A stretch of DNA of 39,789 nucleotides from NCBI RefSeq assembly GCF_000485595.1, contig NW_014577251.1, positions 108,330 to 148,118 on the forward strand, in the 5' to 3' direction. Under the pieces are notes generated by a model that was not told the DNA's origin, ran no database searches, and saw only the letters and a program-made list of their open reading frames with translations. Positions within the stretch are counted from its first letter, which is position 1, and every line of letters begins with the position of its first letter. Below, one piece after another: positions 1 through 11,710 of this stretch. Position numbers and translations under genes: made by a program. Source of the DNA: Priapulus caudatus. Taxonomy: Eukaryota > Priapulida > Priapulimorpha > Priapulimorphida > Priapulidae.

Positions 1-1856
1 CCTAAACATACCTCATATAAAAATATAAACATAATACTAAACAACCTAAAACTACCTCGGGTACATATCTGTAGTACCTGATACGACAACGACCTCTTCA
101 GCCCTATTAAATATAGAGTGTAGCCCTTGCGGAATAGAAAATATTCCATTGGCCTTTGATTTGCAGTCAAGTGTGTTGTTTTTTGAATCAGTCTATATAC
201 TAGGATTTTATGAACAAAGTGACGAAATCGTTCCAGAACGGTGAATTACTCTAACTATAGATTTTTTCAAGTAAACATGTTTTATATTGCCCTTCAGCCA
301 ATGATTTCAAACATACAGTGGTTCTGTAACAATTCATAACATGTGCCTAAATTATTGATAACTTCAATTTAGATCAATTTAAGTTCATCTTTAAGAAAAT
401 TGAAATTTACATTTTTCTTGAGTCGAACTATTTTGTGTGCAGCCCCTGGAGCTGGGCTGAAGCCCATATACCCCTCCCCTATTTACATTATGTCATATTG
501 GCTGTACACATGTCTTAAATAACCTTATTGGCTCGAGCTCTCTGAGCTTGTATTGCTTACTGAATCCACAGTAATTGAATATCCTTAGCGTTGCACAAAT
601 AAAATAATAATGTAGTGTTAGAGGTGTATTATTCATTGGCATATGTGAACGCTATTCATTTGTGCATTCATCTATTCCGCACTTGTAACATTCGTTACGT
701 TTCACCGACAGATTCGTTTGCTAAACTTTATTGCTACTATTATTTAAGTATTTACTAAGTATTTATTTGCTGGCTCCAGAGATACCGATATATCGGCCAA
801 CGAAGCCATTCTCCTACTGTAGAAAGAGCATAATGAAAACGTTATCGGCCTCGTAACATTTGCTGATACATTATGCCACGCGGCCCGTTGCAAGCAAATA
901 TTGCAGCATGTCGTGATGGTGTTACCGCCGAGCAGACGGATTTGATGCGGCGTAGGCTTCATCAGGCTGCTGCAAGCCCTTGGTGATGATTAAGCTCACG
1001 TACTGCGCTACATGTTGAATTACTGAGGAAACAAGATTGCTGGAACCAACTTAAACAAGTGGGCGACATAACTGAGTGTGCAGCTGGTGGAAGATGAAGG
1101 TCTAGTTTGCTCAGCCTGCAAAGCAAGCAGGGAGAATCCAAGTGGCCGCAATATATGGCTTGCCGCTTCTGTCATAAAAATGTAGAACAGCGCGGGTGTC
1201 GTCTACCCTGTAGCCGATAAAGACTAAACCCACTGTGCAGAAAATGCCTGCTCTCATATATGAGCGCCGCTAGGATATATTACAATTCACTTGAGATCTA
1301 TTTCGGAGGAGTTTCGTTAAGTTCTCGGTAAATTGTCATTGCATGTTTCTGAGCAAAGTGGCCAATTCAATTTGTCCAGCTATGTTTCTCTGTGCTTTCA
1401 AATTTTGCAGAATTTGTGAATTAAAAAAAATGTATAGCACCATGCAGTGAACAATTTCGGCTTGTTGGGAGTGCATGCATATTTAACCTGCATTTTAATC
1501 AGCAAAGCCACTCAGCAAAATTAACTGTAACGTTCATGTCAGAGCGAGGACTAATATTTGAACGCGATGCTTTGTTAGCATTGGTAGTATTTTGCTAATA
1601 ATATCTCCTCCCCTCTCCCTGTCTCACTCTCGTGATCAAAGCTGTCATGCAGGTTGCCGGCTCGGGCTTGCACAAATGCATGAACAGTGTTGTGGTATAC
1701 CCAACGAGCAGAACAATGAAATACTCGCGTTAGCGAGCTGCGACTGTAGTTATAATTAGTAATTGTATCCCCCGCGACGAAGTCGGCGGGGATAGCTATG
1801 GTCTTCATGTCTGCCTCCCCACCAGCCGCCGCGCCGGCCGCTGCGTCCCGCAGAGA
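1..1856. other. Upstream intergenic DNA, nothing recognised
   Basis: AT-rich, non-repetitive sequence with only short chance ORFs. None resembles a protein family I know. No splice-site pair, tRNA-like fold or transposon end was seen. It lies more than 4 kb upstream of the first supported exon. Confidence 0.5.
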
Positions 1857-2846
1857 AAATTTTCCCTCCGCTCTATAACTCGACCCCCTAATTGACCTAG
1901 CGTGACGCAAAACTTGGTATACCCCCCTCCTTACACATCTTGGGGAGAAGGTTGTGCACAGTAACCAAAACCCAGGTCACTGCGACCTTTATTTGACCTG
2001 TACCTTGACGCTTGATCATATTTCCCTTCCGCTCATCTAACTCGGGGCCCTAAATTGACCCTAGGCTCGCCAACTTGGTATACTTACACATATGGGCGAG
2101 AAGGTGGCGCCAGCGTACCAAAACCAGTCACTGCGAGCTTTTATTTTGACCCTTGACCTTGATCATGATTTTTTGTCCGCTCTAATAACATGCGGGCGGC
2201 TAATTGACCTAGCGCGATCAACTTGGTATACTTAACACATCTTGGGGAGAAGGTGTGTCCGTACCCGAAATCAGGTGCACTACCTTTTATTTGACATTGA
2301 CCCTGACTTTATCATATTTCGCCTTCCCCTCGCTTATAACTCGGCCTCCTAATTGACCGCAGCGCTAACCAAACCAGGTCAGCTACCCTACGACCTTTCT
2401 TTGACGCATTGATCATATTTATTCTTTCGCATCTATAACTCGCCCCTAATTGATCTGGCCGCTATCAGACCAAACTTGGTATACTTACACATCTCTGGGG
2501 AGAAGGTGTGTCCCTACCAAAACCCGGTAGCTAACGACCTCTTATTTGGACTTTACCTTGCGCCTTGAGATCATCATTTCCCTTCTGCTCTATAACCGGC
2601 CCTCTAATTGACCTAGCGCGACCAAACTTGGTAATACCTAGCTTACACCATCTTGGGGAGAAGGTCGTGCCGGCGTACCGAATATCAGGTCACTGCAAAC
2701 CATTATTTGACATTGACGCGTGACCTTGAACTTCATCATATTTTTCTTCCGCTTTTTATAACTCGGTCGGCGCTAATTGACCTATGCGGCGACAAAACTT
2801 CGTATACATTAGCACAATCCTTGGGGAAGAACACGGGGGATCATGT
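1857..2846. repeat. Tandem repeat, unit about 150 bp, about 7 copies
   Basis: A block containing TATAACTCG, CTAATTGACC, AACTTGGTATAC, CTTGGGGAGAAGGT, a motif near AACCAGGTCACTGCGACC, and TTGACCTTGATCAT recurs in the same order. The CTAATTGACC anchor starts near 1887, 2051, 2201, 2350, 2446, 2603 and 2772. Most units are 149-169 bp, and one is about 96 bp because its central GGGGAGAAGG part is missing. Copies differ largely by 1-3 base insertions and deletions. No coding capacity is apparent. GACCTTGACCTT-type repeats are common in marine invertebrate genomes, but I cannot assign a family. Confidence 0.85.
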
Positions 2847-2920
2847 AGTTGGCGACAAACTGCCCTTTCTTAGTTAATCATTCGATTAACAACTTCCGTG
2901 AGGATAGTGTAGCCTGAAGC

Positions 2921-3350
2921 GACAGGCGTGCGTGAAATCGTTTAACACCGGTGCTGCTTTCCGTAAAGCAGCAGTTTTTGCGTGGATTCATTACCATGCT
3001 CATAGCTAATGTCGTTACTGAGAGTCAGATCATTAAGCGCTGGCCCAGTTAGCAGCTTCAGCCACCAATTCTGAAACGTATAACAAAATGGTGGCGTGCA
3101 TGGCTGCGACGAATCGGCAGACGCCAGGTTGTCAATTGTTAATTTAGAGATTAAAACAGCTAATTCGCGCCCATTGCTGCAAAATAGCAAGTCCAGAGGT
3201 GATAGCAAGACTTAGTGGGGCAATGCGGAACTTTGTCGCAATTTCTGTCTTTTGTTCAATGGCGTTATAGCAAATGTAATTGCCGATTTTAGCGTTGAAC
3301 GACCAGCCGTGCGTGAAAATCGTTTAAACATCCGTGTTTAACACCGGGTT
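2921..3350. repeat. Direct-repeat pair flanking about 350 bp
   Basis: The segment at 2921-2953 (GCGTGCGTGAAATCG, then TTTAACACCGG) recurs at 3301-3350 as CCGTGCGTGAAAATCG, then TTTAACACCGGG. The second copy has a small internal duplication of the CGTTTAA/GTGTTTAA part. The spacer has no recognisable ORF. This could be the remnant of a small element or another tandem duplication. Confidence 0.5.
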
Positions 3351-3782
3351 GTTTGTTCTCCGCCACAGATTATATTGCGTTCTCATTTGTCTATCGTTCT
3401 CTAAGTCTACGTTGCAAATGGACATGACGTTTCACTTTTAAGTTTTAGCTTCTGATGGAGAAAGCGGTCAAAACCAACAACCAATTATTACGTCAGAGGT
3501 TCCCAAACCAAATAACGCACGCGTGTATTATTAACTCGCTTCGATTCGTAATCCATCGGGCGCTAGTGATTTGAGGCAGGCGCATCCACAGTGCGGCCGG
3601 GCCAGCGAGAAATGCGCCGTCGCGCTATGTAATTGAACGAACGCACGGCCCTCGTTAGGGGAACTCGGGCTGCGTGGCGAGCGCAGTTATTATTGCGCAA
3701 ATTGCGTCGGTGGGCCTGGCGTTACAGCAAGCCGCCAGTGATGTGCAGCATCCTCGCGTAAAATCGTAAATGAAGGCCGAAG

Positions 3783-3786
<4 letters not shown>

Positions 3787-3821
<35 letters not shown>

Positions 3822-3896
3822 AGGGAGACAGACATGCAGCAACAAAGAGAGAAGGTGAGAGAGCGTAAGAGAGAGAGAGAGAGTGCGAGAGAGCGA

Positions 3897-3964
<68 letters not shown>

Positions 3965-3990
3965 CATACAGAGAAAGTGAGAGAGGATAT
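3787..3990 (+). repeat. (GA)n microsatellite, interrupted
   Basis: Purine-only GAGA tracts at about 3787-3819 and 3899-3956 are joined by degenerate GAGA. The long serine/leucine ORFs on the opposite strand are artefacts of this repeat. Confidence 0.95.
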
Positions 3991-5992
3991 ATATACTGAC
4001 GTCACTTTTCTGCGCCGGGCGCCTTAGACCCTTGAGCCGAAATTAGACAGAAAAATAAAATTAAGGAAAGCTCCATCTTTCTTCCTCTGTGCCTGTTGGC
4101 AGCTGTAGAGTTTCGTAACGATGAAATATACTCTCGCCATTCATCGTGTAGCGAATGTGGGGGATTTTATATGGATTTTTATTACACAGTGACACTGATA
4201 GCATGCAGTTTTCTTAGACGATAGTATCCGAAACAGACGGAGACCACCCGTAGACCCTTACAGTGAGGGACAGATGGGTCAGTACTCCGAGAGAGAAGGC
4301 CAAGGAAGGAAAAACGTTACTCTGGTCTATGAAACTCGATATAGTGACGTGGCCTGTGATATCATCGCAGTAGTTTTTGACTCTTGAAAGCATGCATTTC
4401 GTAAAACGCGTATACGTTAATGTGTGCAGATACAGGTATGAAGGAGGGAGCAAAAAATGTTATATTATGTTTGCAAATCTTTGAATAATTTTACGTCTGA
4501 TTTAATATCTGATATACATCAATTGAAAATTATTACTGACAGTGAAAACCTATACTGTAATGAACGCTACCTCTCTACGTTTTAAGATGAAATTCCTGAG
4601 CTCCAAGTGGCCATTTGGGTGCAATTTTAACAAGAATTAATTAATTGCTCTCAGAGCAGTGCGCATTGCATGAATACCTTTGGATTGGTTTTTCAAGTAA
4701 ATGGAAAACTGGCTGTTGCAGTGAAAAGCCTATAGTTGGATAGATTCGAACATTCGTTTATAGTGCTTGTGGGGTCTACACACATCCACCCCCTTTCATT
4801 TTCCTAGGTGATCGTTTACTAATATACTGCACTATATTAAATAGTATACTCACTGTTAATAACAGAGATAAAAGTTGACATACAAAATTACCGTTTTACG
4901 TCGTGAAGTATCTAACTCCCCTGTGTGCTGATCTCATTTGTCGACACGTACTGCCATAAAGTAGTTAGTGGCGTGTCGTTTACGGTAAATGTCGGTAATA
5001 GGATAAGTTGTTACACATTGGGCGAGAATGACTGACGCACGTGAATATAGCTTGCTAACAGGTCTCTATCTGCACAGGTCCGCCATCATGGGTGGCATCA
5101 GAGGGGAATTAGAACAAATTTGTTTTATTCACCCTTGATTCCACCATCATAGCTTGCATGCGTATGTATATATGTATGTATTATTAGCTCTCGATGTTTT
5201 CCGGATGTTTTGTACTCGAATGCTGCCTGCCTGAACGTTTTTTTGTGTCGATCTTAAAAAATCTTATAGCCAACCGACTGTGTGGACCATATACGCTACC
5301 GCTCTAGATATAGTGAGATGCATGCTTATCGCGTAAGACCGCGATGATCTGCAATGCATACGCAAATATGGGAATCAACATTTGCTTGCGCCTATACGCG
5401 CACTTCATTCGGTGCCCACGTGTATTTCTTACCGCCCACCGTGTAAACGCTAATACGCGATGATAACGCGTGCTAGTGAGGACCTAGGGTTGACCTGTGG
5501 ACGTAGCCCCACTGAACATTGGGCCGATGGTGGGCCTCGCCAAGTTTGCAAGCAGGCGCACGAAGTTTATGCATGCATGGTTTCGCTGTTCGCTCGCTAT
5601 TGTGCGGCGCTCAAGCACACCTTTACGTTTCGTAAAAATCCTGATGTGCGCAGACGAAGTCAGCAACGTGAGCGATATTTCTTCTTTTCAGTTTCCAAAC
5701 GCCTATCGCGTTCCGCCGACTGACTTCAACTATTGAGCATAGCGCTCACGCCAGGCCTGTCGTAGCATCCACGTGTGTACCCGACGATTAACGCTTGGCA
5801 CGTACTGAAACACTCGGCGAGTGGGAATCTTGTGAGATCCGGCGGCGGTGGGTTCACGGATGGCCACGGAACGCGTCGAATTCAGGCAGGCGACGCGATC
5901 GCGGCGTTAAAACTCGTCCGTGGGCAATCCCTCACATCGCCGCGCCGCGAAAAATGGCGGCATAAGATGGTGATGACGCCATCGTCAGCGGC
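3991..5992. other. 5' flank of the MCTP gene; no defined promoter seen
   Basis: This is 2 kb upstream of the supported start codon. Sequence from about 5400 onwards has more CpG than the stretch before it, which would suit a promoter or 5' UTR, but I see no convincing TATA box or initiator. An in-frame TAA at 5963-5965 closes the MCTP reading frame upstream of its first ATG. Overlapping ORFs at 5460-5736 resemble nothing I recognise. Confidence 0.4.
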
Positions 5993-6012
5993 ATGGAGCA
6001 GCATCACCACCA

Positions 6013-6080
<68 letters not shown>

Positions 6081-6331
6081 CGCCCGTGCTACACAAGAAG
6101 GGCATACTGAGCTACTTTCGCAAGCGCAGCACGCGCCACGATGGCTCCTCGCCGAACCGCTCACAGTCGGCGAGCCCCAAGGTTGAGCGCAAGCGCGCCT
6201 CGTCCGAGCGTCTGTCGGACACGACCCAAGAGAGGTACACCGGCGACGCCGTCTCCTTCTGCGACTCACAGCATTCGACGGCCGACGAGGAAGATGGCGG
6301 CGTCGGAGCAGAGTCGCTGCTCGAAATGCAG
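5993..6331 (+). CDS. Mctp: MCTP family protein, exon 1 (N-terminus with polyglutamine)
   Basis: This first coding exon holds residues 1-113. The ATG at 5993 is the first in frame after a TAA at 5963-5965 and has G at -3 and +4, a strong Kozak setting. The protein opens M-E-Q-H-H-H and then has 23 glutamines (6011-6079). A basic stretch follows (KKGILSYFRKRS, about residues 34-45), then a Ser/Arg/Pro-rich part and an acidic end (about residues 94-101). The exon ends at CAG|GTGAGA (6331/6332) in phase 0, which fits exon 2. MCTP N-termini are poorly conserved and usually disordered, so membership rests on the compatible phase, strand and order with the C2 exons, not on similarity. Transcript data could show a different partner or an earlier non-coding exon. 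Reading past 6331 gives a tail that looks like intron. Confidence 0.65.
6011..6079 (+). repeat. Coding CAG repeat (polyQ, 23 codons)
   Basis: CAG, CAA, then 21 uninterrupted CAG codons. Only one CAA interrupts the run, at its 5' end, so it is close to a pure repeat and likely to vary in length. The polyserine and polyalanine ORFs seen in other frames are shadows. Confidence 0.97.
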
Positions 6332-7492
6332 GTGAGAGAGTGCTGGGTGGTCGACGGTAGCACCTGCGCATGTTTTTGTCGGCGTGATTGGGGTGTCCCT
6401 TGCATGTTGGGGTTATTTCAGGTCCGGGTCTTACTGGATGCATTTTTTCGTTCTAGTTCTTGAATCACCAGCCGACATTTTTAGCCACATCATATTTATA
6501 AAAATTTTGAAAAGGGCCCTGGACGATTTTGCCGATTTTTGCCTTGGATGCACTATTTTTTACCTTATTTGAATGATTTTAGCAGTTTGGTGCAGCTTTT
6601 ATGGTTATTAAATGCGGTAAACCCTACACGCTGTATGTGGCAATTTGTGTGGATACAGCTGAACGGCTGGTTTCACTTGGAGATGCAATTGATTTTGTGT
6701 GTTTTCCGTTCATGATCTGTTTCTATTATCTAGATTGAACGGTTAATTGTTTTTTAAGACGTTTTTGTGGACAAACGGTGACTAGCATTTCGCTTTTGTT
6801 TGAGATACCTTGGATATTTAAGTATTTCATGCAGTAAAATTGATTCGTGTTGCTTACGTTGCTTGCTTATGTCTTGCATCATGAAAGATATCGTCTGTTT
6901 AGTGCCATTTGTTTTTGACGTCGGTTCGTTTTGTACTGAGGTGATACGCGTAAAAACGCTTCGTAAATTTATTATGTGTGATAGCAAGGATAATTTTACT
7001 ACAAACTTGTAAATCCTCGCAAGCAAGTGTTTAAATATTCCTACTGCGGGCTCGTCCTTGAAGGATTAATTAAATTAAATCATTGTTAATGTTAATCTCA
7101 TTTCTGTTCGTGCTATAATAACATTTCTTCGGCAAATCTGAACCGTCTTGAGATGCATAACGACAACAGCATTGAAATTTCGAAGATCTAGTTACAGCCA
7201 AGCGACTGTTTTGCATTTCTATGTGCAAATGCGCAGCAGTTTGCAACAGTGCTTTTCCATGATCAAATAAGCTCAAATAATCTCATTCAACTAATTTATT
7301 ACAAAATAATGAAATTTTTCAAATCGTATGTTTTCTGCCTCAGTAATGTGACTAACAAATATTTGACTGCTTTTCCTGTTAGGGACTATTTTACCCTGAC
7401 CTAGGCCGACTGTTATTTGGACCAATACTGGTATCGTTACGAACTAACGTAAAGCGTTAAACGTGTTACTGTTAGCACATTTATGGCGTACT

Positions 7493-7662
7493 TACCCTTA
7501 CAAAAATTTAAGCAATCCACAAGCGATCGAACACATCGATTGCTTGTCGATTGCTTAATAAGCAATCAGATAAGCGATCCTCTGCCCCATTGAGTGCTTA
7601 TTTGAAGCACTCGTTGATCGCTTGTGGATTGCTTGTGGATTGCTTAAATTTTTGTAAGGGTA
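7493..7662. mobile_element. MITE with 30-bp terminal inverted repeats and TA target duplication
   Basis: The element runs 7495-7660 (166 bp). It starts CCCTTACAAAAATTTAAGCA and ends with the exact reverse complement; the arms match over about 30 bp (on to ATCCACAAGC). A TA dinucleotide lies directly outside both ends (7493-7494 and 7661-7662), as expected for Tc1/mariner-type insertion. The interior is built from variants of GCAATC.GATAAGCGATC and GATTGCTTGT, so the whole element folds on itself. There is no ORF, so it is non-autonomous. Confidence 0.85.
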
Positions 7663-8498
7663 TAGTGCAACCGTGCCCACAGGTGGGCTGTATAAACGAG
7701 AATTTTCCACAGTAGCATTAGTAGAATAGCAACCGTAGTGAAGACACTTGGAACGACTACATGTATCTGTAGAAAGACCCTCGTTGAAACTGCACACTTC
7801 ATCAGACTTATGGAGAATGTGCTTCAAATGGTGTGTTTGCCAAACAGGCGAGTAAAGCTATTTGATACACAGTCAGACGAGTGTTTTGTTTTAGCAGGCA
7901 TGGAAATACAGCGAGCGTGTTTGCCTGTACAAACGCTTTTTCAGATTAAATAATAGCATCTATCAAATTACATAGTCTGGCGTTAAAGTCCCGTAAGGAG
8001 CTTTTTGCTACGTGGCTATTTGATTTGATCTAAACGGATCGCATACTCGTGCCTGCAGCATGCGCGCATCAGTGCTTATTTGAGATTTGTTGATTTTGAT
8101 CAAGACTTCAAACCACAGCGGGTGCTATAAGCCTGTAAGATTGGAAAATCCCATTAAATATAATTGGATGTTGGTGGAACGCGTTTGTTATGTGTTGAGA
8201 ATGTTACGAAACGTCATGCGCAGGGCAGTATCTTGACCATCTTGGCAGAATCTTGACAAGGACATTTGGGCGATTTCGTGTCAATTTAAATGGTCTCATG
8301 GGTACGAAACATGAACAAAACACATGTGGTGAAAGATTTCCAGCAACCATTTCGCAGTGGTCACTTGGAGAAGTATTCGTTCCTTCTTGTTTGAAGTTCA
8401 ATGGATTTTAATTATATGCTTTTATTAGTTGTCTTTAAAAAACTTTCTGTATATATTGTATATTGTTATATGTATGTTAATGTTTGTGTATGTATAAT

Positions 8499-8554
8499 GT
8501 GTGTGTGCGTTCGTGCGTGCGTTCGTGCATGCGTGCATTCGTGCGCATGTGTGC
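8499..8554. repeat. Degenerate (GTGC)n/(GTTC) microsatellite
   Basis: Runs of GTGCGTTCGTGCGTGC with GCATGC interruptions. Confidence 0.85.
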
Positions 8555-8904
8555 TTACCTAGCCACTATCTCATTTTCTTAGACTTATCGCAAATTTTAA
8601 AGTCAATAACTTTGAAACTTAAAAAAAAAATTTCCATTATTATTTATTATTGCATGCATAGCTGTGGTTCGTTCAGCACCAGTAATGAGCTTTATAGTAT
8701 TTCCAATCATTATTCGACAAGCCGCAAGTTACAAATTGCCTCCATCACGCAGCTGAGCACACGACTGAACACACCGCATCATCATCGTCAATCGTTAACA
8801 CAGCACTGTGTTGCCGAGCTACTAAACACGACTTGTGTATTGCATAATTGATTTACCCTACCTGAACACGCACCTGTAACGATGTAATCATGCATTCAAC
8901 TCTT

Positions 8905-9403
8905 CTTTAATCTGTAACGGTAGCGTCATGTAATTGTTTTATCTGTAGCGGTAGCGTCATGTAACTGCTTTATCTGTGGCGGTAGCGTCATGTAACTGCT
9001 TAGTGGTAGCGTCATGTAACCGTTTTATCGGTGGCGGTAGCGTCATGTAACTGTTTTATCTGTGGCGGTAGCGTCATGTAACTGCTTTACATGTACTAGT
9101 AGCTTCATCTAACCTCTTTCTTTAGTGGTAGCGTCATGTAACTGTTTTATCTGTAGCGGTAGCGTCATGTAACGGTTTTATCTGTAGCATCAGCGTCATG
9201 TAGCTGTTTTATCTCTGGCGGTAGCGTCATGTAACTGCTTTATCTGTACTAGTAGCGTCATGTAACTGTTTTATATAATCTGTGGCGGTAGCGTCATGCA
9301 TGTAACTGTTTTATCTGTACTAGTAGCGTCATGTAACTGCTTTATCTGTACTAGTAGCGTCATCTAACTGCTTTATCTGTACTAGTAGCGTCATCTAACT
9401 GCT
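8905..9403. repeat. Minisatellite, unit about 30 bp, about 16 copies
   Basis: The unit is close to GGTAGCGTCATGTAACTG followed by TTTTATCTGTGGC. GTAGCGTCAT recurs about every 30 bases from 8921 to 9392. Two unit types alternate: one with GTGGCGGTAGCG and one with GTACTAGTAGCG. The second type clusters at the right end (from about 9243), suggesting regional homogenisation. There is no long ORF across it. Confidence 0.92.
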
Positions 9404-9520
9404 TTGTGTGTTACATGAACAGACCTGTCGGTGAATCACACCAAGAGTCCACAATAGAAGATTTTCTATTATGGACTATCGATCACTCTGACAGAACAGC
9501 GTCAAGCGATTATTATGTCT

Positions 9521-9521
9521 G

Positions 9522-9565
<44 letters not shown>

Positions 9566-9578
9566 TTCGTGTGTGCGC
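9521..9578. repeat. (GTGC)n microsatellite
   Basis: About 13 nearly pure GTGC units. The Cys/Val/Arg-rich ORFs across it are artefacts of the repeat. Confidence 0.95.
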
Positions 9579-10326
9579 ATACTCACTCAGGCGCGCTGGT
9601 TGGTTAGCAATATTTCACCGTACAGTGCATGGCTCTGCTGCCCCGCGGTTGAAACAACCATCGAGTTCGTCCAGCCTCCTGGCGCGCACGGCTCCGTTGT
9701 TAGTCGTATATGCAAATCAATCGGCTAACCTACATACGGGAACGCAGCGTCGTCAATAATACAAGCCGCTATATTAGCGTCACATGCGATTATTGAATGA
9801 TGTTCAATTGTCCGCGCGTTGTCGATAGGCGCAGCCGGTGAGACTAGGGTCTAATCTTGCCGTTTTTGCTAATTACTGATGTGTGTATATAATAATGTGC
9901 GCAAGTGTAACGTACGTCTTCACGTTACACAGTTATTTGATTGATGCTAAACTAGTAGCATGCTAACCAGGATAGCACGAAATTGTTAGTAGTGAAATGA
10001 AGACGTGCGTTTTGGGTTCAGGTGATGTTGGCGGTTACGATGAACTGAATAATGTCAGCCCTTCCGCACGATGACAGGTGTATGATTACGCTAGGTCAAG
10101 TGATCGTTTTGCTTATACTATTTCATTGTGATTGCACTTTTTCGCGCTATCGTAGCACATGCATAGCGGACAAAAACTGTTAACGTAGCTTTATGTTATT
10201 GTTTATGTGATAGCTGCTCCTTTATTACACGATTTTTAGCTCATCTGACGAAAAATGAATCATCGATGACGAATGACGATGCATCGAATCAGAAGTCAGA
10301 TGCAGCTTGTAGAATCGCATGATTGT

Positions 10327-10690
10327 CCGTGCGTGCGTGCGTGCGTCCGTTCGTCTGTCAACAGTCGGGCACAAATCTTAACCGCTCGACGTACGGTGAC
10401 GATATTCGGGACGTGGGGGGATCGTGAAAAGGACTCTGCATGGATGACCAATTTGGGGGGGTCAAGGGTCAAATGTAAATATGTGTCAACGGAGGGGGAA
10501 TATTTCCCCCTTAACTTAAGGTATAGGAGGAAATACGGAATTGCGGCACAAATCTGAACGGCTCGACCTATGCTCTTAATATTCGGTGTATAGTGTGATG
10601 GGCAGGAAACCCATCGCCAGTGCGAAATTGGAGGTCACAGGTCAAAGGGCAGTGGGGAAAGGGTCAGATATCAGACATTTTCTGAGGACA
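10327..10690. repeat. Diverged tandem pair of a dispersed repeat
   Basis: GGGCACAAATCTTAACCGCTCGAC at 10367-10390 recurs at 10545-10567 with CTGAACGG, and each is followed by an ATATTCGG motif. The spacing is about 177 bp. Both copies contain GGTCAAAGG-like motifs and G-runs. A short GTGC run (10327-10348) precedes the first copy. No coding potential is evident. Confidence 0.55.
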
Positions 10691-11710
10691 TGGCCTAACG
10701 GACAGAGTGAAAAACTTTTTTGTTTCAGCACTGACCTACCATTTTTATCACTTTATTGAAAGGACCATGAAATGTGCTTTCCACTGACGTGCGAAAAGTG
10801 AGTGTCTGATAACCTTTTGACCCTCAAGAGGAGGGTTAAACATTGACTTGTTGACTGTTAACAAAGGACTGAACTGCTTTTGCTATTTAGTATTATTAGA
10901 GCCCATACCTGTGTGGATGTGAGGCTACATTTGCAGTTCAATTGCAAAGACAAAAGTTTGTTGAACAAGCTGTTTACACATCATATTATTTTCTAAAGCA
11001 GTCCGTATAATAATAGCACCCTGAATGCTCGCGTGGCTACCGTCATCCGAAATGTAGGCAAAAACCCGGGGGCAACCCATTACTCATGCATGGGGGTGAA
11101 CTGGCACTTTTCTAATAAACATGCACACCTGCAATGCAGATGTGTTTAATTTATTACTCACAGCTGAGCGAAATTGTCGCCTGCCTGTATATACTTGGAT
11201 TTTAGCCTGTAAATTTCAGCAACTTAATTAAGTTATTTCTACTTTTTTGACTTATAACCAAGGCACGAAGGGCGATGCCATCTTTGATTATTGATTACAC
11301 TTGCACGCGCCATCTCGCGGCAACTATAGGCCTAGTGATACATTATGACAGAAATATATAAGACAGTCGAGCAGGTATGAAGTAGGATGCATTGTTAGGG
11401 TTTAGTTTTAGTGTTAATACCTATGCTACACAGTTTTGATGATGACGTAGCCGGTTTAGCGACAGAACAGGCTTTCAAACTTTTGCAGAAACGAAGGCCA
11501 GTACAGTAGTCTGAGTAGAGCAGCAGACCTCGGATGAGCACTGTCGCTAATGCGGCACTTGTTGGTAGAATAAGCTGTTTTGCATCTAGGAAATTATCTT
11601 TCCGTAGCGGTGATTGTCTTTTAATTCTTATTGTTGCCATTGGAGCTTTATTGTGATACGGAATTTTAATTGAACGTATTGTGATTATTTTCTACCGAAA
11701 GTACACAATG

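Noticed and set aside
5985-6443. 152-codon ORF on the minus strand with a polyalanine run
   Set aside because: It is the antisense shadow of the CAG repeat and exon 1. The + strand frame has a strong start and a splice donor leading into a compatible C2 exon.
7505-7660. CRISPR-like array of GCAATC/GATTGCTT words
   Set aside because: The words are part of the inverted arms of a TA-flanked MITE in a eukaryotic intron, with no spacer structure.
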